NCBI GenBank assembly: GCA_023423405.1
Contig: JAFAFR010000054.1
Span: 1 to 5,993 of the forward strand
Source: Bacteroidota bacterium
GTDB taxonomy: Bacteria; Bacteroidota; Bacteroidia; Chitinophagales; Chitinophagaceae
Direction: 5' to 3'
DNA length: 5,993 nucleotides
Part shown: positions 1 through 5,866 of the stretch, piece after piece
How positions within the stretch are numbered: the stretch's first letter is position 1
Layout of the letters: the number at the start of each line of letters is the position of its first letter
Translations under genes and position numbers: made by a program
The notes under the pieces: generated by a model
What the model was told of the DNA's origin: nothing
Database searches by the model: none
Seen by the model: the letters and a program-made list of their open reading frames with translations, nothing else

Positions 1-1248
1 TCGAACATCATTATTCTCACCATTGCTAATACCCCAATAATCAATACTGTTGCTTAATCTTGAAGGCAAGGGGAGTTCTTCATTATACTCAAAAGAATAT
101 TTGGCTTTTGATAGTTCTTCTTCAATGTATATTAATTTCAATCTTTTGTTGTTACCCTGCACTCCAGGAAATGAAACAATATCATAGCTTGTAAAATAAT
201 CATAATGAAATTTAAATCTTTTGATAAGTTTTCCAAAATTATTTTCTACTCTTATTTGTAATAACGGACTGTCTCCTGGCAAATCCTGTCTGCTATTTTC
301 ATCATAGTCAAAAAAGATTTTTCCCTCATCAAAAATAATGGAGGTTAAAACCTTTTCAGCATTTCTTCCTGCCTCAATTTTAGCTTTAATATCATTAATA
401 TTTTTTTTACATGCTGGTAAATTATAGGTGATGTTACCTGTTTCCTGTTCAAAAGAGGAATATTGTATAAAATCAAATGTTTTGTCATATTTATATTCTA
501 TCTTCTTACCAGAAGGAAAAACTATTCTATTTGGTTTAAAAAAATTCTCATGAATATAGTAACTATAAGAAGCTTCCTGAATAGGAAAATATTGATTAGT
601 AGAAATAAAATCGTAAGAAATCCCTCTTCCATCCAGAATATTAAAATGTGTTCCTCCAGAAAAATCTCTCGGACTTATTTTCGCATCTGTTTTGGGTATT
701 AAAAGTGCATTACCGCTTCTATCATAAACAAAGCGTCCTTTTTCTCCTAAGAGCATATAGTCGTATATATCAGGACGGGTATCTGCACCTGGTGCAGAAG
801 GTGTACCCAAAAAAGGATCAGCTTCCTCTATTGTAAGGCTTTTAAAATAGTCTTTATCGTTATAATCACCAACACATTTTTCTCCAACATCATATATAGA
901 TTTTATTTGTCTTTGTGCAGGATCTGGTCTTCCTATGACATTCCTTACAATTCCTCCTCCTCCAATATCAAGCATCCATCCTAATCCTACTCTTGAAGCA
1001 ATTTCATCCACTTTTACTCCGGTCGATATGTATCTTAATGTTAGGGGGATAGAAGTCCCGTCAACATCAAACGAAAATAAAGGGATATTGATATCCGGAA
1101 CACCTGTAAAACTTCCAGAAGGAAGGCTTGTATATTCTGAAAAATAATTGGCATCCGGAGGCTTGGGAAACGAAACGGGTGCATTACTGTTTGATTGGGG
1201 TAAATAAAATACCGGAGTAAAAAATATAATTTGTATAATTTTTCTCAT
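1..1248 (-). CDS. RHS/YD-repeat-type secreted protein, N-terminal part (partial)
   Basis: The frame is open from ATG at 1248 down to base 1 (416 codons, no stop), so the C-terminal part is outside the window. The N-terminus (MRKIIQIIFFTPVFYLPQ) reads as a signal peptide. Residues about 32-105 carry the pattern seen at the front of large Bacteroidota RHS-like proteins: YTSLPSGSFTGVPDINIPLF, then DGTSIPLTLRY, GVKVDEIASRVGLGWML and a GGGG turn. Later stretches such as RFVYDRSGNALLIP, KIEYKYDKTFDF and KIFFDYDENSRQD are the YD/beta-strand type used to build the RHS shell. By family knowledge these proteins are usually above 1000 residues and end in an RHS core and a variable tip; neither is visible here, so no toxin activity can be claimed. 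The start shares one base with the stop of the upstream gene (TGATG), implying translational coupling. The start and family class are well supported; the function is not known. Confidence 0.85.
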   Translation of the reverse strand, partial: MRKIIQIIFFTPVFYLPQSNSNAPVSFPKPPDANYFSEYTSLPSGSFTGVPDINIPLFSFDVDGTSIPLTLRYISTGVKVDEIASRVGLGWMLDIGGGGIVRNVIGRPDPAQRQIKSIYDVGEKCVGDYNDKDYFKSLTIEEADPFLGTPSAPGADTRPDIYDYMLLGEKGRFVYDRSGNALLIPKTDAKISPRDFSGGTHFNILDGRGISYDFISTNQYFPIQEASYSYYIHENFFKPNRIVFPSGKKIEYKYDKTFDFIQYSSFEQETGNITYNLPACKKNINDIKAKIEAGRNAEKVLTSIIFDEGKIFFDYDENSRQDLPGDSPLLQIRVENNFGKLIKRFKFHYDYFTSYDIVSFPGVQGNNKRLKLIYIEEELSKAKYSFEYNEELPLPSRLSNSIDYWGISNGENNDVR

Positions 1249-2999
1249 CATTTTTTCACAATTTTAGCGTTAGCATTTTTACTTTCTACACTTGCCGTTA
1301 CGATGTACACACCCTGCGGAAGTGCTGCGGTGTTTATTTTTGTTATCTGGTTTTTCGTTTTGATGCTTTGTATCTGCCTTCCGCTCATATCGTGCAGGAA
1401 GATTTCAGCTTCTTCATTTTTGCTGTCATTAAACATTGATTGCCCGATTTCCACATAGCAGTAATCATCAACAGGATTTGGATAGATCCTGATGTCCTGC
1501 TTTTCGATCAGCTGGTCAAGGTCTTTGTCTCCAAGCTTCACGATCTTCCAGTTTTCATCGCCCAATCGGTCTGCACTCGTTCCTGCCAAAAGAAAAGTTC
1601 CATCATTCTGCAATTTTGCCGATACCAACCGCTCTTCTTTCTTTTTGGATTTCCCTTCCACATATTTTCTCCATTCTTCCTTTCCGCTTGGATCTATGTA
1701 CAGCATCCAGAATTTCTCATCATCGGGTTTCACTTTTTCTTCTGCTTGCGTGTAACCTCCAAGCAGAAATCCTTTGTCTTCGCTGTAATTCTCTTTGTTG
1801 GTCTTGCGGATCACATCCATGCTCATCAAAACATCCCTGTTGCCAAAATTGTAAGATTTTTGCCAGATCTCATTTCCTTCTTTATCTAGAGAAATAAGCC
1901 ATAGGTCTGTTCCTTCCTGTATGTTCTCTTTCTTGTTTCCGGAAGAATTACTTCGGCTTTCACCTCCGATCAGATAGCCCTTGTCCGTAAAGGCAATCGT
2001 TTTGGGGTGGTCATCACCACTTCCGCCGTAGGTTTTCTGCCATTCCACCTGAGCATCCTTATCCAGCTTTACAATCCAGCAATCGCCTTCTCCGAAATGG
2101 TCTTCCGTTTTGCCGATAAGTTGAGCCTGAGATTGAGATTCTGATCCCGATTCAAACTTCAGGGAGGAAAATAAGTCCGCAGCATAATTTTCTTTTTCTG
2201 AAGCTGATTTACCACCTGTATTTGCTATTTGTGAAGGATTTGCAGAATTTCTGCCGGATTCCGAGCCTAATTGGAAAAACGTATTCTCCGTTTTCCCCGA
2301 ATTGGAATAGATCAATATTAAGCTTCCTCCGTCCGGAGTGGCGATCATTTCCTGAACTTCATCCATTCCGTTTCCTCCCAAAATAATGGTGTGAATCAGA
2401 TTCCCAGCCTTATCCAGCTTAGAGACAAAGACATCCGCAGAGCCAAAAAGATTTTTATTATTATTGATATCTCCGGCAACAAAAAAACCTTCATCCACCG
2501 CCTGTACTACTGACGAAGCTTCATCATTGCTTTTTGTGCCTATCGTCTTTTGCCATTCTTCATCCCCGTTTTCATTTAGTTTGACCAACCATACATCCGA
2601 ACCTCCCAGGTTATTTTCTTTTTTGTCCCCCGATTGATTGGAAAAGGAAGTGCCGGCAAGCAAAAATCCTCCTTCCTGCGTGGAAACGGAAGACATTAAG
2701 TAATCATGTCTTGTTCCTCCGAAATATTTTTCCCACACTTTAGAGCCCTGCTGATCAAGTTTCAGCACGTGATAATCATAGTCTTTATTGGTTTGCTGGC
2801 TATCGGTTGAAAGTTGCCGAGATTTGGTGTTTATGGAACTCCCGGAAAGCAGGATCTGCCTGTCAATTGTGGAAGTCATAGTAGTAAGAAAATCCTGCGT
2901 GGAAGACTGAATGTCTTTTTGCCACAAGGTTTTTGTTTCCTGAGCGGAAAATGGAAGTATGCCAAGGAAAAATGATATTGCAATGTAAAAGTGTTTCAT
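1248..2999 (-). CDS. Secreted repeat protein with T9SS type A sorting domain
   Basis: 583 residues. An in-frame ATG at 3083 exists, but the start at 2999 places a clean signal peptide (MKHFYIAISFFLGILPFSAQ) at the N-terminus, while the longer version would put 28 polar residues before it. Residues about 85-490 contain six or so repeats of roughly 60 residues with the pattern W-x-K-x-[YF]-G-G...GG[FY]LLAG...SD[VL]W[LI]VKLD..G, with repeat tryptophans near 89, 149, 320, 379, 443 and 484. These are probably beta-propeller blades. The last ~80 residues fit a T9SS type A sorting domain: IRIYPNPV at 503-510, GVYIV at 563-567 and a basic end (KIVKK). The protein should therefore cross the outer membrane by the type IX system and be attached to the cell surface or released. 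Its stop overlaps the start of the RHS-type gene, so the two are probably made together. The ligand or enzymatic role is unknown. A Ser-rich insert sits at residues 239-299. Confidence 0.9.
   Translation of the reverse strand: MKHFYIAISFFLGILPFSAQETKTLWQKDIQSSTQDFLTTMTSTIDRQILLSGSSINTKSRQLSTDSQQTNKDYDYHVLKLDQQGSKVWEKYFGGTRHDYLMSSVSTQEGGFLLAGTSFSNQSGDKKENNLGGSDVWLVKLNENGDEEWQKTIGTKSNDEASSVVQAVDEGFFVAGDINNNKNLFGSADVFVSKLDKAGNLIHTIILGGNGMDEVQEMIATPDGGSLILIYSNSGKTENTFFQLGSESGRNSANPSQIANTGGKSASEKENYAADLFSSLKFESGSESQSQAQLIGKTEDHFGEGDCWIVKLDKDAQVEWQKTYGGSGDDHPKTIAFTDKGYLIGGESRSNSSGNKKENIQEGTDLWLISLDKEGNEIWQKSYNFGNRDVLMSMDVIRKTNKENYSEDKGFLLGGYTQAEEKVKPDDEKFWMLYIDPSGKEEWRKYVEGKSKKKEERLVSAKLQNDGTFLLAGTSADRLGDENWKIVKLGDKDLDQLIEKQDIRIYPNPVDDYCYVEIGQSMFNDSKNEEAEIFLHDMSGRQIQSIKTKNQITKINTAALPQGVYIVTASVESKNANAKIVKK
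2103..2285 (-). repeat. Ser-rich 61-codon in-frame insert inside a propeller repeat
   Basis: Sibling repeats of the secreted protein read SNQSGDKKENNLGGSDVW and SNSSGNKKENIQEGTDLW. The third reads SNSGKTE, then about 61 extra residues rich in Ser, Gly, Glu and Gln, then resumes as DHFGEGDCW. The motif GKTE occurs on both sides (residues 235-238 and 296-299), and the DNA there is alike (11 of 15 bases, 2283-2297 against 2100-2114, with the shared core TCCGTTTT). The length is a multiple of three (183 bp). This fits a repeat element or segmental duplication that inserted without breaking the frame. The boundaries are ambiguous by about four codons because of the flanking duplication. A natural long loop in the protein is the alternative. 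Confidence 0.5.
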
Positions 3000-3066
3000 A
3001 GGCTGGGATGAATTAAGAAAATCCGGATTTATATTTTCTGAAAAATAACGATAAATATGGATATGA

Positions 3067-3090
3067 AAAAAGGGTGAAAACACCCTTTTT
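3067..3090. terminator. Bidirectional intrinsic terminator hairpin without an obvious gene
   Basis: A perfect 10-bp stem (AAAAAGGGTG at 3067-3076 and CACCCTTTTT at 3081-3090) encloses an AAAA loop. A GC core of five pairs is followed by a T tract on either strand, so it could stop transcription both ways. It lies 67 bp upstream of the secreted-protein start, on that gene's 5' side. No plus-strand gene ends to its left and no minus-strand gene ends to its right. If the secreted-protein promoter lies to its right, it would sit in the 5' leader and could attenuate; I could not find a convincing promoter for that gene on either side. Confidence 0.7.
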
Positions 3091-3182
3091 CTTGTAAAAT
3101 CACAAATATTTATTTCTATTTTAAAATGATTAAATAAAACCTATTGGTTATCAGAATCTTACCACTAATCGTTTAAAAACAG

Positions 3183-3256
3183 AATGTTAAAAATTTTATC
3201 AAAACCCTGCAGTTTTTTATAAATTACCAGTTCTTTTGTTTTGAATTTTTAACATT
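3183..3256. repeat. 74-bp imperfect inverted repeat (dyad)
   Basis: AATGTTAAAAATT (3183-3195) is the exact reverse complement of AATTTTTAACATT (3244-3256). Inside it, CAAAAC (3200-3205) pairs with GTTTTG (3238-3243). Together this gives 19 base pairs interrupted only by a one-sided TTAT bulge (3196-3199), around a 32-base loop that includes a CTGCAG palindrome. Such long AT-rich dyads occur at transfer origins, recombinase sites and operator regions. No T tract follows, so it is not a terminator. Confidence 0.6.
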
Positions 3257-3265
3257 ATTTAACAT
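3248..3265. repeat. Tandem TTTAACAT octamers, 10-bp period
   Basis: TTTAACAT occurs at 3248-3255 and again at 3258-3265, one helical turn apart. The first copy is part of the right arm of the dyad, and a reverse-complement version (ATGTTAAA) lies in the left arm at 3184-3191. Same-face spacing is what a DNA-binding protein would use, but the units are short and AT-rich, so chance is possible. Confidence 0.35.
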
Positions 3266-3374
3266 AATACATAAAATGATGCTCCTGAAAGTTTAACTGA
3301 GATTCAATTTCTTCAAAAATGAAATTCAAAATGAGTTTTTTAAACTATTTTTTACATCTATTCATCATTTATTG

Positions 3375-3408
3375 TAGTTTATAGCCTGTTATAATAGTTT
3401 ATAGCCTG
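3375..3408. repeat. Two 14-bp direct repeats (TAGTTTATAGCCTG), 20-bp period
   Basis: TAGTTTATAGCCTG is present without mismatch at 3375-3388 and 3395-3408. The period is 20 bp, about two helical turns, so both copies face the same side of the helix. The second copy is also the left half of TAGTT-N10-AACTA (3395-3414). The pair ends 16 bp upstream of the putative -33 box of the JAB gene promoter, where an activator would sit. A recombination or replication-initiator (iteron-like) site is the other possibility. Confidence 0.55.
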
Positions 3409-3424
3409 CAACTATTTGAATATC

Positions 3425-3455
3425 TTGTTTTTAGGATTTTCATTATTGACTTTTG
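3425..3455 (+). promoter_or_regulatory. Probable Bacteroidota-type promoter of the JAB-domain gene
   Basis: TTG at 3425-3427 is followed after 20 bp by GACTTTTG at 3448-3455. This compares with the Bacteroidota pattern TTG-N19-ish-TAnnTTTG, with one mismatch (G for T) in the -7 box. A transcript would begin near 3461 and carry a very short A-rich leader (about 15 bases) before ATG at 3476, which is how Bacteroidota genes often start in the absence of a Shine-Dalgarno sequence. Confidence 0.5.
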
Positions 3456-3475
3456 TATAGAAATAAAAAAAAATT

Positions 3476-4837
3476 ATGTCTATTAAGTTAGAAATTGGAA
3501 AATACAACGAAAACAAAGATTTAGGAGATTTTCTAAAAATGCAGTTTTCTTCCATTGAAGAAGCTATTGCTACCATAGAATTTCTTAAATTGGGCTACGA
3601 TTCCTTTAAAAAAGGAGAAAGCCTTATCGTAAGGATTAGTGAAGGTACTAAGCCATATTTATTGGATTATGATTCCATCACTCCTATACAAGAGATTAGA
3701 AAAGAACTTGAAGAAAAATATCATCAAAAAAATTCCGAAAAAGATGAAATTGAATTTAAAACTATTGAAAAACCGCAAAAAGAATCAGTTAACTCGAATT
3801 TCTCATTTTCAGAAGATAGCAAAACGCTTTACGCAAAAACATCAACCGGAGAACGTTTACCATTCAAACTTTTTAGAACCGATGATTCTGGTATCGGATC
3901 CAATCTATTACGGGAATCACAAAATTCAGGAGGAAATTCAGATTTTGCGTTAATAGAAAGGCGTTTTACCGAAAACAATTGCATTCAATTTTTAGGTTCC
4001 GAAACGATTGAAAATCATAATGATGTTGCCTGGCTTTTCAAATCTTTGGAAGATGAAGCAGTAGAACACGCATTTCTTGTTTACGATTTTAAAGATCAAG
4101 GTTACTTTGTCCAGCATATTTCTACAGGAACATTTAATGCTGCGCTTATCGACAACAAACAGATTATTGGTAATATTATCCAAGCCAATCCTTCTTCTGT
4201 CACATTAGTACACAATCATCCCAGTGGAAATCTCAAAGCATCGAAAGAAGATGCCAACATACTTGAAAAGCTAACAAAAGCACTTCAAAATACAGATATT
4301 GAAGTAAATGATGGTATTATCATTAATCTTAGAAGCGGAAATTATTTAGTTTTTAACGAGAAGTTTTTACAAGAGCAAAAACAGAGAGAAAATACTTCCA
4401 AAAAATTATCCGGAATTCAAGCATATTCATTTTCAAAACAAGTTTTGATAGAAAATTTCCAACCCATTCAGGTTAAATCTCCTGAAGCAGTTGCAGCCTA
4501 TATCACTTCTCAAAAAGTCGGAGTTTGCGACAAAACCGAAATGCTGGTTCTTAACTCCCAACTAAACATCGTTGGAAAATTTATTTTACCTGTGAATAAT
4601 CAGGAAAATTTCATTGTTGAAAAAGTATCCAAATTCGGTGGTTCCAACTGTGTTTTATATGGAAATAATATAACTCCTGAACTTATCGCCTTCTACAGCA
4701 AACGTCTGGAACATTCCAATATTAGCATTACTGATGCTATTCTCATTAAAAGTGAGAACGGTCAAAAAATGTGGGAATCATTTATAAATGAAGGAAAGAT
4801 GAAAAAAAACTATAACGCCAGTACCGATTCTCTCTGA
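3476..4837 (+). CDS. RadC-like JAB/JAMM-domain protein of mobile-element type
   Basis: 453 residues. Residues 1-80 form an unrecognised N-terminal region, followed by a charged linker to about 120. Residues about 180-295 are a RadC-like JAB/JAMM domain: the putative catalytic Glu is E197 (VEHAFLVYDF) and the metal motif is HNHPSGNLKASKED, giving H246, H248, S256 and D259 with exact JAMM spacing (HxH-x7-S-x2-D). The helix-hairpin-helix front of chromosomal RadC is absent. Residues about 335-440 repeat the same order of elements (SPEAVAAYI, then TEMLVLNSQLNIVGKF, then ITDAILIKS), but the HxH is replaced by Y395-G-N397, so this is probably a second, inactive JAB fold. By family knowledge, JAMM domains are zinc metalloproteases in eukaryotes and archaea, but the reaction of RadC-type proteins is unsettled; many lie on integrative elements. 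The ATG follows an A-rich leader and a candidate promoter. The frame ends shortly after an A8 run (4802-4809), where loss of one base would join it to the next gene. Confidence 0.88.
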   Translation: MSIKLEIGKYNENKDLGDFLKMQFSSIEEAIATIEFLKLGYDSFKKGESLIVRISEGTKPYLLDYDSITPIQEIRKELEEKYHQKNSEKDEIEFKTIEKPQKESVNSNFSFSEDSKTLYAKTSTGERLPFKLFRTDDSGIGSNLLRESQNSGGNSDFALIERRFTENNCIQFLGSETIENHNDVAWLFKSLEDEAVEHAFLVYDFKDQGYFVQHISTGTFNAALIDNKQIIGNIIQANPSSVTLVHNHPSGNLKASKEDANILEKLTKALQNTDIEVNDGIIINLRSGNYLVFNEKFLQEQKQRENTSKKLSGIQAYSFSKQVLIENFQPIQVKSPEAVAAYITSQKVGVCDKTEMLVLNSQLNIVGKFILPVNNQENFIVEKVSKFGGSNCVLYGNNITPELIAFYSKRLEHSNISITDAILIKSENGQKMWESFINEGKMKKNYNASTDSL

Positions 4838-5039
4838 AAACTATATATCAAACTTTAATAAAATTGATGATATAGATAATGGTTTGCTAAACTCAAAAAA
4901 AATAGAGACTGAAATCATCGGCGGAAAAATAAAAGATATCGCTGATGAAGCAATCCAAAATCCGGATTCACTTAAACAATATGACCAAAACACACAAAAC
5001 ATCATTCAATTATATATTAACAAACAAAATCCAAACATT
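4799..5039 (+). other. Coding-like stretch in frame with the next gene, offset from the JAB gene at an A8 run
   Basis: From the TGA at 4800-4802 to the ATG at 5040 the frame shared with the downstream gene has no stop for 79 codons. It reads as ordinary protein (for example ILSENYISNFNKIDD and IADEAIQNPDSLKQYDQ). The only possible conventional start inside it is TTG at 4884. The JAB gene reads ATG AAA AAA AAC across 4799-4810; with seven A instead of eight it would run on as MKKTITPVPILSENY and fuse to the downstream frame. The stretch may be a C-terminal part of the JAB protein cut off by an indel, a slippage-expressed extension, a remnant of a lost gene, or an N-terminal extension of the downstream gene starting at TTG. 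Confidence 0.55.
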
Positions 5040-5792
5040 ATGGAAACACAAAAAGAATTCGATCAGGTACAGTATCTAATAGACCAATTAAAATACCTTG
5101 GTTTCGGAGATGGCGAAAAGTTACATAAAGACTTAGAAACAGGTATTAACTCTGTAGAAAAAAGTTTTGAAATTAAAACTACTTCAGATAGAACTTTACC
5201 TGAAAACAAAATTGATTTTAACATCAAATTTAGCAAGTCAGAACAAGGGGGAGTTTTTCTTAATTCCTATGAAGCTACGCTCTCAAATGATAAGAATGAA
5301 ATTATTTCTCAAAACTTTAGAGTAAACAGAGAAAATACGTTTACCGCAAAAGAAGCTGTAAATCTTTTAGAAGGACGTTTAGTAAAAATTGAATTTGATA
5401 ATCCTAAAACAAATCAAAGAGAATCCACATTTGTAAAACTAAATTTTGCCGATGAAAAGAACCAATGGGGAAACTACAATTTTCAATCTTTTCATCAAAA
5501 TTACGGAGTGGATACCGCTCAAATTGTGGAAAAATCCAATCTTATTTTTGATAAACCAGAGTACAAAGACAATGTAATTAAGAGTTTGGAAAAAGGAAAC
5601 ATTGTGAAAGTGAAATTTGAAATGGACGACAGTGTTATCGAGGGAAAAGCGATTCTAAATCCTCAGTATAAGAATCTTAACCTGTACGACAGCGATATGA
5701 ACCGACTCAATAACAACAAAACTCTTGAGGGCCTCGAGCAGGATAATACACATGAGAAGGCCCATGCGAAAGAACAAAGTATGAAAAGATAA
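5040..5792 (+). CDS. Conserved Bacteroidota ICE protein, DUF3945-like, function unknown
   Basis: 250 residues from ATG 5040. This start is preferred because proteins I recall from this group begin a few residues before a segment like YLIDQLKYLGFGDGEKL, which lies here at about residues 12-28; a longer version from TTG 4884 (302 residues) is possible. The order of motifs is FSKSEQGGVFLNSYEATL, then FTAKEAVNLLEGRLVKIEF, FVKLNF, a YNFQSFHQNYGVD segment, and VIKSLEKGNIVKVKF with NPQYKNLNLYDSDMNRLN. The LLEGR and SLEKGN segments look like two related units, as in the DUF3945-type proteins of Bacteroides and flavobacterial integrative elements. There is no signal peptide or membrane segment, so it is probably cytoplasmic. 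The tail is charged (HEKAHAKEQSMKR). It lies on the same strand as the JAB gene, with no terminator visible between them, and is probably co-transcribed. The family match is from memory; the role is unknown. Confidence 0.8.
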   Translation: METQKEFDQVQYLIDQLKYLGFGDGEKLHKDLETGINSVEKSFEIKTTSDRTLPENKIDFNIKFSKSEQGGVFLNSYEATLSNDKNEIISQNFRVNRENTFTAKEAVNLLEGRLVKIEFDNPKTNQRESTFVKLNFADEKNQWGNYNFQSFHQNYGVDTAQIVEKSNLIFDKPEYKDNVIKSLEKGNIVKVKFEMDDSVIEGKAILNPQYKNLNLYDSDMNRLNNNKTLEGLEQDNTHEKAHAKEQSMKR

Positions 5793-5818
5793 AGAGTATA
5801 CCTGACGATTAATCCCAT

Positions 5819-5853
5819 GGCGGCAAGTCAGCTGATGATTTTGTCGCTTTTTT
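5819..5853 (+). terminator. Probable intrinsic terminator after the DUF3945-like gene
   Basis: GCGGCAA (5820-5826) pairs with TTGTCGC (5841-5847) through seven pairs, one of them G-U, around a 14-base loop that includes the palindrome TCAGCTGA. Six T residues (5848-5853) follow directly. It begins 27 bases after the stop at 5792 and ends 13 bases before the lipoprotein start, so it would close the mobile-element-type transcript. The rather large loop and the wobble pair keep the call moderate. Confidence 0.55.
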
Positions 5854-5866
5854 AAATACAATTGTG

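Larger units (their letters stand above)
3091..3475. other. Gene-free AT-rich spacer with structured elements
   Basis: No credible reading frame, tRNA or RNA gene is visible in these 385 bases. The stretch separates leftward secreted-protein genes from rightward mobile-element-type genes and is clearly more AT-rich than the secreted-protein gene. It contains a 74-bp dyad, a tandem octamer, a direct repeat pair and a promoter (listed separately). This arrangement would suit a regulatory region, an element boundary or a replication/transfer site; the sequence alone does not decide between them. Confidence 0.6.

Noticed and set aside
463..1147. Plus-strand open frames at 463-702, 648-836 and 935-1147
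   Set aside because: They lie antisense to the RHS-type gene, whose frame is continuous and recognisable. Their translations have no domain character.
1231..1897. Plus-strand open frames with hydrophobic, Phe- and Ser-rich translations
   Set aside because: They are antisense to the T9SS-sorted protein. The apparent hydrophobicity comes from complementing Lys- and Glu-rich codons, not from membrane segments.
3000..3083. Upstream ATG at 3083 for the secreted protein
   Set aside because: It would place 28 residues before a complete signal peptide and start inside the terminator hairpin.
3000..3180. Promoter for the minus-strand secreted-protein gene
   Set aside because: The closest -7-like box (AATATTTG on the minus strand) lacks the TA and has no TTG at the right distance upstream.
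3290..3346. Second inverted arrangement AGTTTAA ... AATTTC / GAAATT ... TTAAACT
   Set aside because: Two short AT-rich arm pairs with unequal internal loops of 9 and 13 bases; likely by chance in this composition.
3091..3475. CRISPR array or tRNA attachment site in the spacer
   Set aside because: Only two direct repeat units with a 6-bp gap, and no cloverleaf or tRNA 3' end could be found.
3639..3953. Plus-strand frame overlapping the JAB gene
   Set aside because: Lys-rich shadow of the JAB gene's linker; the JAB frame carries the recognisable motif.
3992..4183. Minus-strand frame within the JAB gene
   Set aside because: Antisense to the JAMM domain, with no start context or domain.
4884..5039. 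TTG at 4884 as the start of the DUF3945-like gene
   Set aside because: TTG starts are uncommon in this group, and the recalled family start matches ATG 5040. It was not excluded outright; the stretch is listed as a separate feature.
5729..5763. GGGCC / GGCCC pair near the end of the DUF3945-like gene
   Set aside because: Only five pairs around a 25-base loop inside coding sequence, with no T tract.
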